Shown here in pieces: positions 33,174-42,518 of a stretch of DNA of 64,000 nucleotides (its first letter is position 1; each line of letters begins with the position of its first letter). The stretch is from assembly GCA_017792365.1 (NCBI GenBank), contig CP051229.1, positions 2,232,001 to 2,296,000 of the forward strand, written 5' to 3'. Source of the DNA: Hyphomonas sp. (lineage in GTDB: Bacteria > Pseudomonadota > Alphaproteobacteria > Caulobacterales > Hyphomonadaceae). The notes under the pieces are model-generated. The model saw only the letters and a program-made list of their open reading frames with translations, did not search any database and was not told the DNA's origin. Made by a program: the position numbers and the translations under genes.

Positions 33174-34367
33174 TCAGCCGCCGAGGTCCGCCGCGCAACG
33201 GGAACCATGCGTCGAGAGGGTGTCAGCATTGCTGGCGGCGGCGCTGTCGGCTGAAGAGCGCGCCGCCGAGATTGCGCGCGTGACCTGATCTTCGGTACGC
33301 ATCACGCTCGCCCCCAGCCGGATCGCCTCGGCCCGGTTCTCGTCCCTGGCCGCCTCGACGTTAGAAGCATTCGACAGCCCTTCCAGCGGACGCTGTGTCC
33401 GGGCGCGGTCGAAGGCGACCCCGAGCGTGCCGGCGCACTCGATCGCCATGCCGTAGTGTTCGGCCAGCGGCAGCATCAGCGCGACGGTCGCGCCGACATG
33501 CTTCTGCGGATTGGATGGTTCTGGACGCGGCAGGCCGCCGCGCGCCGCTGGCGTCTTGCCGTCCCATTCCGCAATCAGGTCGCGCTCCCAGTCCGCGATC
33601 AGGCCAAGCGAACTGTCGAACGCATCGACCAGCGCTGCGCCCGAGCGGAGCGAATGGTTGAGCAGCGCGTCGCCGAAATAGGTCCAGTCCCGCTCCGGCT
33701 GGCAGCCGAAGGACGTCTTGTCCGCCGCCGCCGCCGTCAGCACCACGCTGTTGGGATCGGAGAACGGCAGGATGAAATGCCCGGAATAGCAGGCCGAGAT
33801 GATGAGCACCTTGTTGCGAATGCCCGCCGCCGCGAGCGAGGAGCGGAGGTGCTGTGCGCGCAGAGCGCCGCCCAGCCGGTTGACCTCCTGCAGGCCCATC
33901 GCGCCATCCTGCCCGCCATGCGAGGTGAGGAAGACGACCACGAGGTCCTCGTTGGGATCGATCAGGGATCCGATCTTGCCGAGTGCGGCGTTGATGTTGT
34001 TCGGTGTCGCCGCCGGATACTTGCGCGGCTGGCCGGCCTGCCCTGCCGACAAAACTACTGAGCGGTCAGCAGCGTCGAACCGGCGGGCCAGAAGCTCTGC
34101 GGCCTGTTCGGCCTCGCGCTCGAAGACCGGATCGCTCCACAATCCGGCGGCGAGCACATAGGTGTCGGTAACGCCAGGGCGCTGCGGCGCCAGCTGGCCA
34201 AGACTGCCCGCCATCAGCTCGAGATCGGCGACGGCCTCGGCAGGCGCCATTGCACGCTCGATCGCCCCGAACTGTCCGTTGAACGGATCGCGCTGCTGCG
34301 CATGGGTTGCGCCCGCAACAGCAAGCGAGGCGCCGATCATGGCGAGCGACCGCAGGATACCGGACAT
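33174..34367 (-). CDS. C13 family (legumain-like) cysteine peptidase
   Basis: A 397-residue secreted protein. A signal peptide ends near THAQQ (24). The caspase/legumain-fold domain shows DTYVLAAGLWSDPVFEREA (68-86), the catalytic His 150 in FLTSHGGQDG and catalytic Cys 193 in IISACYSGHF, the paired motif of peptidase family C13 in its bacterial form. The C-terminal 130 residues are helical and Ala/Ser-rich. Legumains cut after Asn; the bacterial role is unknown. A TTG at 34373 is better placed behind the ribosome site GGAGGG (34383-34378) than ATG 34367, so the protein may be two residues longer. Confidence 0.88.
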   Translation of the reverse strand: MSGILRSLAMIGASLAVAGATHAQQRDPFNGQFGAIERAMAPAEAVADLELMAGSLGQLAPQRPGVTDTYVLAAGLWSDPVFEREAEQAAELLARRFDAADRSVVLSAGQAGQPRKYPAATPNNINAALGKIGSLIDPNEDLVVVFLTSHGGQDGAMGLQEVNRLGGALRAQHLRSSLAAAGIRNKVLIISACYSGHFILPFSDPNSVVLTAAAADKTSFGCQPERDWTYFGDALLNHSLRSGAALVDAFDSSLGLIADWERDLIAEWDGKTPAARGGLPRPEPSNPQKHVGATVALMLPLAEHYGMAIECAGTLGVAFDRARTQRPLEGLSNASNVEAARDENRAEAIRLGASVMRTEDQVTRAISAARSSADSAAASNADTLSTHGSRCAADLGG

Positions 34368-34444
34368 CTGCAAGCTATCCCTCCTAGACCATCAGACCTT
34401 CCCAACCTGCAAGCCGCCTTGCAAGCCCCCTCTGGCCATGAGCC

Positions 34445-34930
34445 TTAGTCGTCGGAGCGTCCGCCCCGGATAACACGCAGGCCCGCCCGTAGCTGGTCAG
34501 GATCGCCGGCCGGCTTCGCAGGCGTTTCCGCCGCGCTTTGATCAAGGACCGCCTCGTGCGCCGCCGGCGGCTCAGCGATGTCTTCGTTGATGTCGCGCAC
34601 ACGCCCCTTGCGCTCGGGCGTCTTACGCTTGAAGCCGGACCCGGACTTCATCGGCGTGCGCGAGGCCTCCAGCGATTTGGACTTGGGCCGCGTCTTCTTG
34701 TCGAGCACGCGCACGATCTGCGTCTGGCGTTGGGACAAGGCTTCATCGAGCGGGCCCTTCGCCGGATCGCGGAACGCCGAGCCGTACGTCTCCAGCCGCT
34801 CGGAGACGCCTTCGACGAACTCCTTTTCCCACTCGTTGAGATCGGGCGCATCCCGGCGCCGGCGCTCGGCCACCCTGCGCAGCTTGCGCAGGGCCTTCCG
34901 CGTCTTCTTCTTGTCGACGTCGCGCGCCAG
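34445..34930 (-). CDS. Basic hypothetical protein downstream of gapR, probable CTG start
   Basis: A charged protein of 161 residues. The usual start codons give only GTG 34873, but the protein-like, Lys/Arg-rich reading extends upstream (LARDVDKKKTRKALRKLRR), and the CTG at 34930-34928 has a perfect GGGAGG five bases before it. I therefore place the start at this CTG. No domain is recognised; the central LNEWEKEFVEGVSERLETYGS looks helical and the rest disordered, as in small nucleic-acid-associated proteins. It starts 48 bases after the gapR stop on the same strand and is probably cotranscribed. Confidence 0.65.
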   Translation of the reverse strand: MARDVDKKKTRKALRKLRRVAERRRRDAPDLNEWEKEFVEGVSERLETYGSAFRDPAKGPLDEALSQRQTQIVRVLDKKTRPKSKSLEASRTPMKSGSGFKRKTPERKGRVRDINEDIAEPPAAHEAVLDQSAAETPAKPAGDPDQLRAGLRVIRGGRSDD

Positions 34931-34978
34931 AGGGGCCTCCCGATTGCGGAAGGAATTAAGCCTGTTGCGCCCTTGATG

Positions 34979-35251
34979 TCACGTTAAGGGTTCGATCTCG
35001 CCGAGCGCAAGCAGATAGGTGTCGAGGATCGACTGCTCCTCGCGTTCCTGGCGGTCCTGCTTGCGCAGGCGCACCACCGCGCGCAGCGCCTTGGTGTCGT
35101 ATCCCATGGACTTCGCCTCGCCATAGACCTCCTTGATCTGGGCGGCGACTTCCTTCTTTTCCTCTTCGAGGCGTTCGATCTTCGCGACCACCTGGCGGAG
35201 TTTTTCCCGCGCGGTTTCGCTCAGGCTGACTGCCGGCGCTCCATCATCCAT
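34979..35251 (-). CDS. gapR: GapR (DUF2312), chromosome-structuring DNA-binding protein
   Basis: A 90-residue coiled-coil protein. The core [20 protein letters not shown], then [26 protein letters not shown], is the DUF2312/GapR signature. In Caulobacter, GapR binds overtwisted AT-rich DNA ahead of replication and transcription and stimulates topoisomerases. The N-terminal 8 residues are acidic and probably disordered. GGAG lies eight bases before ATG 35251. The basic hypothetical gene follows directly. Confidence 0.95.
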   Translation of the reverse strand: MDDGAPAVSLSETAREKLRQVVAKIERLEEEKKEVAAQIKEVYGEAKSMGYDTKALRAVVRLRKQDRQEREEQSILDTYLLALGEIEPLT

Positions 35252-35434
35252 GGCGTATCTCCGGAAAGCTTGGAGCTTGCGCGATCTGGATGGCGCGGCA
35301 GCCCCGATAAACCTGTCTTGATCTCCCAGAAGCCCCTTCTAGGCTCCCACGGCGCAGCTTCCAACGCGCAAGGCGGTGATCGCCCGCAATTGCTGTGAAT
35401 GACCGATGGGCCGGGAGCGCAGTTGAAGGTCAGG

Positions 35435-36082
35435 CTAGAGCGCCCGCCCCTCCACCTGCACGATGAGGCGGGACTGGCCCTGCTGGGCGGCGGCCGCGTG
35501 AGGATGGATTTCGAGGACCTTGCGGTAGGCCATCAGGGCGGCGTCCGGCTCCTCCAGCGACTCGAAGATCATGCCGAGGCCAGTCCACGCGCCGAAATGC
35601 CGGGGTTCATGCGTCAGCGCGACCTCGAGATCCGCGATCGCCTCGTCATACTGCCCGTCATTGAAGAACAGGAGCGCGCGGCGGTTCCACGCCTCGGCGT
35701 AATCCGGCTTGATCCGGATCGCCCGGTCGAACATGTCGCGCGCGAGTTCAAGGTCGTCGGTCTGCGTCGCCTCGACGCCGCGCAGCATCAGCATGTCGAC
35801 CGTCGGGCTGCCGGACAGGAGCCACGCCTCCCAGATCTCTTCTTCGAGGTTGGCGGCCTCGGCCGAACTCGAGGTCTCGGCGAGCTGGTTCAGCAAGTCC
35901 TGCGAGAAATTGGCCTGACCGGAGCTGGCGTTGTCACCAGCTGTCCCCTCTGCACCAGAGAGCGCATCGAGCATTTCGCCCGTCGAGACGTCGCGTCCGC
36001 CCTCGGACCCGCCGCAGGCGGCAAGGAGGCAGCAGACGGCCGAAACGAGACAGGTACGGACAAGGCCGGTGGCGTTGGGCAT
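35435..36082 (-). CDS. TPR-repeat lipoprotein
   Basis: A 215-residue lipoprotein (LLAAC, Cys 23). After an acidic linker come three or four tetratricopeptide units: EEIWEAWLLSGSPTVDML, LARDMFDRAIRIKPDYAEAW, EAIADLEVALTHEPRHFGAW and DAALMAYRKVLEIHPHAAAA, each with the typical W/A/P pattern. It is likely a periplasmic scaffold; partner unknown. ATG 36082 was chosen because the signal sequence starts there. Spacing to gapR and rpmJ suggests an independent gene. Confidence 0.85.
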   Translation of the reverse strand: MPNATGLVRTCLVSAVCCLLAACGGSEGGRDVSTGEMLDALSGAEGTAGDNASSGQANFSQDLLNQLAETSSSAEAANLEEEIWEAWLLSGSPTVDMLMLRGVEATQTDDLELARDMFDRAIRIKPDYAEAWNRRALLFFNDGQYDEAIADLEVALTHEPRHFGAWTGLGMIFESLEEPDAALMAYRKVLEIHPHAAAAQQGQSRLIVQVEGRAL

Positions 36083-36166
36083 GGCAAAACTATGATCCTG
36101 CCTTGAGGCGGGCTCAAGGCACATCACTGTGTTTCAACTCGAAATCCGCAAGGCGGAGGGCGAAAA

Positions 36167-36292
36167 CTAGCCCTGCTTGGCCTTGAAGCGCGGGTCGGTC
36201 TTGTTGATCACGAAGACCCGTCCACGACGACGCACAACCTTGCAGTCCCGGTGACGGCCTTTCAGCGATTTAAGCGAGCTTTTGACTTTCAT
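36167..36292 (-). CDS. rpmJ: 50S ribosomal protein L36, zinc-less form
   Basis: A 41-residue basic protein with the L36 pattern: [14 protein letters not shown], then [19 protein letters not shown] and AKQG at the end. Only one Cys (17) is present, so the zinc ribbon (CxxC...CxxxxH) of the C+ form is missing, as is usual in alphaproteobacteria. It stands alone rather than at the end of a ribosomal operon, also usual for this class. Confidence 0.96.
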   Translation of the reverse strand: MKVKSSLKSLKGRHRDCKVVRRRGRVFVINKTDPRFKAKQG

Positions 36293-36497
36293 ATCGGGCA
36301 CTGCTGCTGGTCGGGGAAAATTGGAGCGGTGGCCTTATCGGCATCTCAAAGCTGTGTCAATCATCGCAGACAATGCGATGGGCGACGTTCGGAATGCGTT
36401 CACGCATTCTCACGCATCTTCGCGAACCGAATGACCAGCTGCAGCGTTGGCATGGGACTTGGGTCGTTTACGCCCAGGCCCGGGAGGAGCAGGACAA

Positions 36498-37832
36498 ATG
36501 GCAGTGCGTACGCGTTTAACCGCCGGACTGGCTCTTGCTGCTAGCATGTTGTTGGCCGCCGGATGCGAAACGCCCGCCCCAAACGGCCCTGACGCGCCCG
36601 AAGACCCGGCCGCCCCGAACACGCCGGCGCCGCCGCCAGGCCCCTCCAATCCCAGATCCTTCGATTTTTCTACCTCTGGTAGCGACACGTTCGATGACTG
36701 GCGTCGCACCTTCGCCGCCCGCGCCCAGTCGAGCGGACGCAATCCGGACGCCATCGTGTCGGTTCTGGATGACCTCACCCCGGTCACCCAGCAGGTCAGC
36801 ACCGCTGCGTTCGAGCAGGCCGAGTTCGTGAAGCCGATATGGGATTATGCCGAGTCCGCGATGTCCCCGACGCGGATTGCGACCGGGCGGACGAAGCTGG
36901 CCTCCCTGCCCGACATGTTCGCCGAGATCGAGCGGTCCTATGCGCCGCCGCGTGAAATCCTCGCTTCGATCTGGGGTATGGAAAGCAGCTATGGCGGTTT
37001 CATCGGCACCTTCGACGCGCCTGCCGCACTCGCCACGCAGGCCGCCGAGGGCCGTCGCAAGGACTTCAACGAAGACCAGCTGATGGCGATCATGCAACTG
37101 ATCGAGGACGGCTCGGCGACGCGCGACCAGTTCCGCAAGGCGTCGTGGGCCGGCGCCGTTGGCCAGACACAGTTCATGCCGACGACTTTCCTTGCCCACG
37201 CGCGCGACTTCGACCGCGACGGACGCAAGGACCTTTGGGAGAATACCGGCGACGCGTTGGCGTCGGCCGCCAACTACCTCTCCGCCTCGGGATGGCGGAA
37301 GGGAGAGCCGTGGGCGATCGAGGCGAGCATTCCTGCGGATTTCGATTACAGCCTCGGAGACGGCCAGAAGAAATCCGTCGCCGCCTGGAAGGCGCTGGGC
37401 CTGACGCCCGCCACCGCGCCTGCGTTCGCCAACAGCGACATCCTGCAGGCCGAACTCTTCCTGCCGGCCGGCTCGTACGGTCCGGCCTTCCTGCTGTTCG
37501 ACAATTTCAACGTGATCAAGCGCTACAACAATGCGGACAGCTATGCGCTGGCGGTCGGCCTGCTCGCGGACCAGTTGGCGGGCCGCCCCCAGCTCTCGCG
37601 CCCATGGCCCACCGACATCACCATGCTGACGCCGGACCAGGCGCGTGAACTGCAATCCGGCCTGAACGATCTTGGCTACAGCGCCGGCGCCGTCGACGGC
37701 ATCATCGGCAGGAATACCCGCAAGGCCCTGCAGGGCTTTCAGAAAGATCGCGGTCTCGTCGCAGACGGTTTCCCGACAGTAGAGATGCTGACCGCGGTTC
37801 AAACCGCGTCGGTGCTCGGCGCCGAGAACTAG
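36498..37832 (+). CDS. Lytic murein transglycosylase (MltB family) with peptidoglycan-binding domain
   Basis: A 444-residue lipoprotein (LAAGC, Cys 23) with a Pro-rich linker. The SLT/MltB catalytic domain carries the catalytic Glu 162 in IWGMESSYGGFIG, and FRKASWAGAVGQTQFMPTTF and GRKDLWENTGDALASAANYL are family motifs. Residues about 380-440 (LQSGLNDLGYSAGAVDGIIG) are a PG-binding-1 domain. It cleaves glycan strands to 1,6-anhydromuramyl ends during wall growth or turnover. ATG 36498 follows GGGAGGAGCAGGA. Confidence 0.95.
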   Translation: MAVRTRLTAGLALAASMLLAAGCETPAPNGPDAPEDPAAPNTPAPPPGPSNPRSFDFSTSGSDTFDDWRRTFAARAQSSGRNPDAIVSVLDDLTPVTQQVSTAAFEQAEFVKPIWDYAESAMSPTRIATGRTKLASLPDMFAEIERSYAPPREILASIWGMESSYGGFIGTFDAPAALATQAAEGRRKDFNEDQLMAIMQLIEDGSATRDQFRKASWAGAVGQTQFMPTTFLAHARDFDRDGRKDLWENTGDALASAANYLSASGWRKGEPWAIEASIPADFDYSLGDGQKKSVAAWKALGLTPATAPAFANSDILQAELFLPAGSYGPAFLLFDNFNVIKRYNNADSYALAVGLLADQLAGRPQLSRPWPTDITMLTPDQARELQSGLNDLGYSAGAVDGIIGRNTRKALQGFQKDRGLVADGFPTVEMLTAVQTASVLGAEN

Positions 37833-37894
37833 CGGGCGCGCGGAACCGGGATGAAATGACGACGTTTCTCCGGCTGTATGGCAGGAGAATCACC

Positions 37895-38110
37895 ATGACT
37901 GAACCAAGGTCGAATTCATCGTCTAACGGCTTTCTCTACTTCGTGGTCGGCGCGCTCGTTGTTGCCGTCGGCGTTCTCGGTTTCATGTACATGGGACCGC
38001 AATCATCGACGGAATCGTCGATTGAGCGGTCCGCGGAAGCGGTCGGCGATGCAGCCGAAGATGTCGGTGAGAGCGCAGAAGACGTCGCGGACGCCGCGAA
38101 CGAGGGCTAA
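37895..38110 (+). CDS. Small single-pass membrane protein with acidic Ala-rich tail
   Basis: A 71-residue protein. A polar N-terminus is followed by one membrane helix (about 14-33, YFVVGALVVAVGVLGFMYMG) and a periplasmic or cytoplasmic tail of short repeats (AEAVGDAAEDVGESAEDVAD). Family unknown. AGGAG precedes ATG 37895. It ends three bases before the convergent MFS gene. Confidence 0.7.
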   Translation: MTEPRSNSSSNGFLYFVVGALVVAVGVLGFMYMGPQSSTESSIERSAEAVGDAAEDVGESAEDVADAANEG

Positions 38111-38113
38111 CGC

Positions 38114-39412
38114 CTAACTCGCGGTTGGCGGATCAGGCCGGCTCGGCCTTTCCCCCGGCTTGGCCGCCAACCGCGCGTAGACGGCCATCACAACCAGCAG
38201 GACCCCGACGAAGATGAACGGGGCCGACGGGTCGACATTCTCGTACATCCAAAGTCCAAAGAGGGGAGACACGATGAACCCCATCCCGTTGGCGGCGGTG
38301 ACGAGACCCGCCACATCCCCTTGCTGCTCCGCGCTGGCGGCGAGCGATGCCCCCGCAGAGAAACCCGGTCGCGCAAAACCCTGACCAAGACCGAACAGCA
38401 TCTGCGCAAACGCGAACACCGCGAACTGCACGGCCCACACCATCATCAACGACGAGATCGCCAGCATCACGGCGCCGTAGATCATCAGCGAACGCGTCGG
38501 CAGCCGCAGCCGCGGGATCAGCACCAGCTGCGCGACCAGCGTCGCCATCGCGCCGATCGTGATCGCGGGGCCCGTGAACTGGGCCGACTGCGGGCCGGTC
38601 AACCCCATTTTGTCCATGATCGCGTACGGAAACGTCTGCTGCAGCACGCCGGTCACCGGGGACAACCCCACCGCATAGGCGAGGTACGGGAAAATGTCCT
38701 TGTGCTTCCAAAGGCCCTTCTCGCCCTTGCGCTGCAGACTGGCGTCCTGCTGCGGAGGCCGGTTCTCCGGCAGTTTGGACATCACCAGCCACGCAATGCA
38801 CACGGCGATGAGGGCGATGAGAAACACCGGCGCGACCAGCCCGAAGGCCGGCGAGATCAGGCTGCAGACGCCGATGATGACCGCCGCAGCGGCGGGTCCG
38901 GCGATTTGGCCAAGCGTGAAGCCGGAGGTGAGCGAGGCGATCTCGTCGGTGCGCTCTTCTAGCGACGTGCGATCGGCGATGTAGGCCTGAGCCGCCGGAT
39001 TGGTGGCCGAACCAAAAATCCCGAACAGTGCGCGCGCCGCCAGCAGGAGGACGAAGACCCAGACCCAGTTGCCGATCCAGCCTGCAAGCGCCACCGCGGA
39101 CACGATGCCGAACAGCAGCATCGAGAGGGCGAAACCGATCATGCCGAGCGCGGTGACCGGCCGGCGGCCCCATTCGTTGGAGCGCGCCCCCCAGTATGGC
39201 GCTGTCACCACCCACAGCGCCGCGGACAGGGAAAAGATCGCGCCGCCGGTCCAGTCGGGCAGTCCCAGTTCGCGGGTCAGCGGCGGGAGCACCGCGCCGG
39301 TCAGCATGGTGTTGCCGGCGCCGACGGCGACCAGGCAGAAGAACAGCATCAGGAACGCCCCGCGCCGGTCCGGCCTTGCAGGCGTTGGCGAGGTTGGCGG
39401 GATCATGTCCAT
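38114..39412 (-). CDS. MFS transporter
   Basis: A 432-residue major facilitator with 12 hydrophobic segments. Helix 2-3 carries APYWGARSNEWGRRPVTALG, the family motif A variant, and helix 5 region has GQIAGPAAAAVI. It starts MDMIPPTSP with a Pro-rich cytoplasmic lead. It resembles the DHA1-type drug/sugar exporters; substrate unknown. ATG 39412 and ATG 39406 are both possible. It shares a divergent promoter region with the DPP-IV gene. Confidence 0.9.
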   Translation of the reverse strand: MDMIPPTSPTPARPDRRGAFLMLFFCLVAVGAGNTMLTGAVLPPLTRELGLPDWTGGAIFSLSAALWVVTAPYWGARSNEWGRRPVTALGMIGFALSMLLFGIVSAVALAGWIGNWVWVFVLLLAARALFGIFGSATNPAAQAYIADRTSLEERTDEIASLTSGFTLGQIAGPAAAAVIIGVCSLISPAFGLVAPVFLIALIAVCIAWLVMSKLPENRPPQQDASLQRKGEKGLWKHKDIFPYLAYAVGLSPVTGVLQQTFPYAIMDKMGLTGPQSAQFTGPAITIGAMATLVAQLVLIPRLRLPTRSLMIYGAVMLAISSLMMVWAVQFAVFAFAQMLFGLGQGFARPGFSAGASLAASAEQQGDVAGLVTAANGMGFIVSPLFGLWMYENVDPSAPFIFVGVLLVVMAVYARLAAKPGERPSRPDPPTAS

Positions 39413-39578
39413 CGCGCCGGATTGTCGAAAGCCGTCAGGAGCGTCAAGCGAGCAGTTGGAGCCTGCAGCGCATCCCTTAACCTCTCGACCATGCTTGCGT
39501 TACGTCCCACACTGGCCCGCAAGCGACCGCCTGCCGGCGCCGCGCTGAACGGTTCTGGACTGCGATGAGTGGAGAGAC

Positions 39579-41714
39579 ATGGCCAATCGTATCCGCAACA
39601 CAGCCCTGCAAGGGTTCGCATCTCTGGTTGTCGCTGCGGCAACGGCCTTGCCGGTACAGGCCCAGTCACGCATCGAGACGATGCCAGGCTATGCCAATTG
39701 GAAGGAGATGGCCCCAAAGCTGTCAGGATCGATCAAGACCGGCAGCATCTCGCCGAAATGGTCGGAGAACTCGAACGCCTTCACCTATAAGCTGAACGGA
39801 CAGACCTGGCGCTATGATGTGCGCCGCGGACGCAATGCGCCGATCGAGGATGGTGCGGCGACCGATCCCGAGACGGATGCAGAGGCAGATGAAGCGGCTG
39901 CGCACGCGAGCCCGAGACCGCTGGTGCTCGCACGCGGGCGCGGCGCAGACGCCAACAAGCTATCGCCGGATGGCAAGCATCGCGTCTTCTCCCGCGACCT
40001 GAACGTTTATGTCTCTGACGTCGACGGCGCCAACGAGCGGGCGCTGACAAGCGATGGAGGCATCGACCAGCGCATCCGCAATGGCGTCGGCAGCTATGTC
40101 TACCTTGAAGAGTTCGGCACGGAGGCGCCGGTCTGGTGGTCGCCGGACAGCCGCAAGGTTGCGTGGATGCGCTATGACGAGCGCGACGTGAAGGATTACA
40201 TCCTCGCGCTCGACCAGACGGAGACCTTCTCTACCGCCCACATCCAGGCCTACCCCCACCCCGGCGAACCAAACCCGGTGGCGGACCTGATGGTGCATGA
40301 TCTCGACACCGGAACGACGCGCCGCATGGCGGTGCGCGACAATCAGGAATTCTCCGACGACGTCGTCGGCCACTATGTCTGGGATGCGGAGTGGACCAAG
40401 GCGGGCGACGAGATCCTCGTTAGGCGCGCCGACCGCCTGCAGAAGGTCTACGACCTCGCCGCCTGCGCCATCGCGACCGGTGCCTGCCGAACCGTCGTCC
40501 GCGAAACCCGCCCGCAGAGCTGGGCGGAGGGCTCTGATCCGGTCTTCCTCGAAGACGGCGAGCGCTTCATCTGGTTTTCCGAGCGCAACGACTTCCGCAA
40601 CATCTATCTCTACAATCTGGACGGCGAGCTGATCACACCGCTGACATCGCATCAGTTCGACATTCAATCCGTCATCGCGGTCGACGAGGCGCGCGACGAA
40701 GTCTGGTACATGGCGTGGTCGGGCGACAATCACATGAAGTCGCAGCTGCACCGCGTGAAGCTGGATGGCCGCGATGACCGGATGCTGACAGATCCCGCCT
40801 TGCGCCACCGCGTCAGTCTCTCTCCCAACAAGCGCTACTTTGTCGATATCGCCGAGACGCATGACGCAGCTCCGGTCTCGTCGGTCCGCGATCGCGACGG
40901 CGAACTGATCGGCGACGTCGTCTTGAGCGATCTGACGGCGTTCGACGAGCTGGGCTTCCGGCGTGCGGAGGACTTCACCTTCACCTCAGCTGACGGCGTC
41001 ACCAAGCTGCACGGACAACTCGTCTTTCCGTCAAACTTCGATCCGAGCCGTCGCTGGCCGCTGCTCCTCAGCGTCTACGCCGGCCCGTCGTCAAACGACG
41101 TGACCGAAAGGTTCCGGCGTCCAGATGACTTCGCCGAATTCGGATTCGTTGTCGCGCGAATCGAGGCGCGCTCCAGCGACAATCGTGGACGAATAGGCCT
41201 GGACGCCGTGTACAAGCAACTGGGCGTCACCGAGGTCGACGATCTCGCCGCCGGCGTGCGTGCGCTTCACGACAGGCCCTGGCTGGACCCCGACCGCGTC
41301 GGCGTGTTCGGCACGTCGTATGGCGGCACGACCTCGGCGCTCTTGCTGATGCGCTATCCGGAGCTGTTCAGGGCGGCCGTGAGCAACTCGCCGGTCACCG
41401 ACTGGCGGCTCTACGACACCGCTTACACCGAACGCTATCTCGGACTGCCCGAGGATGCGCCGGAAGCATACGAGCAAGGCTCTGTCACCAACCAGGTCGA
41501 GAACCTCGAAGGCGACCTGATGCTCTACTTCGGCACGTCAGACGACAACGTCCATCCCAAGAACGCGCTGCAGCTGATCGCGGCGCTGGACGAGGCCGGG
41601 AAGAGCTACGACGTGCAGGTCGGACCGGATCGCGGCCACACGAGCCTGCCGCGGACGCGGATGATGGAATTCTTCATCGAAAAGCTGGTGATCAATCCGG
41701 CGCGCGGCGACTAG
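39579..41714 (+). CDS. S9B dipeptidyl-peptidase IV-like serine peptidase
   Basis: A 711-residue secreted peptidase. A signal peptide (about 1-28, ending PVQAQ) leads to the beta-propeller typical of DPP IV (GVGSYVYLEEFGTEAPVWW with the Glu motif for the substrate N-terminus; FAWMRYDE-like WMRYDERDVKDYIL). The alpha/beta hydrolase domain carries the nucleophile Ser 580 (GTSYGG), then FGTSDDNVHPKNALQL with the catalytic Asp and GPDRGHTSLP with the His. It removes N-terminal dipeptides, probably Xaa-Pro, from peptides in the periplasm, in line with the other peptidases of the window. Its stop overlaps the convergent cyclo-ligase gene by four bases. Confidence 0.94.
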   Translation: MANRIRNTALQGFASLVVAAATALPVQAQSRIETMPGYANWKEMAPKLSGSIKTGSISPKWSENSNAFTYKLNGQTWRYDVRRGRNAPIEDGAATDPETDAEADEAAAHASPRPLVLARGRGADANKLSPDGKHRVFSRDLNVYVSDVDGANERALTSDGGIDQRIRNGVGSYVYLEEFGTEAPVWWSPDSRKVAWMRYDERDVKDYILALDQTETFSTAHIQAYPHPGEPNPVADLMVHDLDTGTTRRMAVRDNQEFSDDVVGHYVWDAEWTKAGDEILVRRADRLQKVYDLAACAIATGACRTVVRETRPQSWAEGSDPVFLEDGERFIWFSERNDFRNIYLYNLDGELITPLTSHQFDIQSVIAVDEARDEVWYMAWSGDNHMKSQLHRVKLDGRDDRMLTDPALRHRVSLSPNKRYFVDIAETHDAAPVSSVRDRDGELIGDVVLSDLTAFDELGFRRAEDFTFTSADGVTKLHGQLVFPSNFDPSRRWPLLLSVYAGPSSNDVTERFRRPDDFAEFGFVVARIEARSSDNRGRIGLDAVYKQLGVTEVDDLAAGVRALHDRPWLDPDRVGVFGTSYGGTTSALLLMRYPELFRAAVSNSPVTDWRLYDTAYTERYLGLPEDAPEAYEQGSVTNQVENLEGDLMLYFGTSDDNVHPKNALQLIAALDEAGKSYDVQVGPDRGHTSLPRTRMMEFFIEKLVINPARGD

Positions 41715-42316
41715 CGCGCCATCGCGCGGCCGAGGAAGAGCGGAACCGAGTGAACCGGCGTCTCGACCCAGTCGAGCGGAATGTCGTGTTTTTCTGACGG
41801 CACCACGTCCGCCTGCTGCTGGGCGTAGGCGAGCCCAAGATAGAAGACGCGTCCCGACTCGCGCAGCTGCTGAATCGCGCGATCGAAATGCCCCTTGCCG
41901 TAACCAAGGCGGTTGCCGCGGGGGTCAAACGCCAGCAGCGGCGCCAGCACCAGGCTTGGACGCAGTTTGGCGGCGGCTTCAGTCGGCTGCTTGAGGCCAA
42001 ACGGCGCATCTTCCAGCGCGCCGTCATCCGCCGACCTGAAGGTCATGGAACCATCCGTCTCGATACGCGGCAGCGCGATCGTCGCCCCTGCTCCGCGCAG
42101 GCGTTCCAGAAGCGGCGCCGGATCGAGTTCATCGTCCTTGGCGACGTAGCCGGAGACAATGGGTCCGTACCGGTCGAACAGCTTGATCGGGAACCGGCTG
42201 GCGAGATGCTCTGCGGCGTCGGGATCGCGTGCAGCGGACTCGGCGCGGATTTCCGCCATGTGCTCACGCAAAATCGCTTTCTGTTCCGCGTGTTCGTTCA
42301 AGCTTGCTCCCGACAC
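41711..42316 (-). CDS. 5-formyltetrahydrofolate cyclo-ligase
   Basis: A 201-residue enzyme that converts 5-formyl-THF to 5,10-methenyl-THF with ATP. Family marks are the N-terminal helix (EQKAILREHMAEIR), VSGYVAKDDELDP, the motif APLLAFDPRGNRLGYGKGHFDR (quoted in two parts: PLLAFDPRGNRLGYG and KGHFDRA) and GLAYAQQQADVVPSEKHD. The start is uncertain: GTG 42316 has a weak ribosome site, whereas TTG 42301 lies six bases behind GGGAG. The 6S RNA gene stands just upstream, an arrangement conserved widely in proteobacteria. Confidence 0.93.
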   Translation of the reverse strand: MSGASLNEHAEQKAILREHMAEIRAESAARDPDAAEHLASRFPIKLFDRYGPIVSGYVAKDDELDPAPLLERLRGAGATIALPRIETDGSMTFRSADDGALEDAPFGLKQPTEAAAKLRPSLVLAPLLAFDPRGNRLGYGKGHFDRAIQQLRESGRVFYLGLAYAQQQADVVPSEKHDIPLDWVETPVHSVPLFLGRAMAR

Positions 42317-42347
42317 ATGTTTTCCCGGCGTCGCAGTGCGAACGCAA

Positions 42348-42518
42348 AATGGGTGGCGGCGCCGCTCGCGCCGTTGCGGGCGTTTGCATTCCCGTTCGAC
42401 CCAGCAAAGCTAGGTGGGCGCCGGATGATGGAGACCACGGTCTCCGCCAGAGCCAGCTCCCGTACGAAAATGTACGGCCGACGGAATGGAACCCGTTCGC
42501 ACGCAGCAGCGAACCGCC
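42348..42518 (-). ncRNA. ssrS: 6S RNA
   Basis: About 170 bases upstream of the cyclo-ligase gene, on the same strand, fold as expected for 6S RNA. The 5' arm (from 42518, GGCGGTTCGCTGCTGCG) can pair with the 3' arm (ACGGCGCGAGCGGCGCC, ending near 42350). AACGGGTTCCATTCCGTCGG and TCGAACGGGAATGC flank the central bubble, GGAGACCGTGGTCTCC forms the terminal part, and CCCACCTAGCTTTGCTGGG is the small alphaproteobacterial hairpin. ATTTTG follows the closing stem. 6S RNA mimics an open promoter and holds RNA polymerase in stationary phase. Ends are approximate. Confidence 0.75.
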
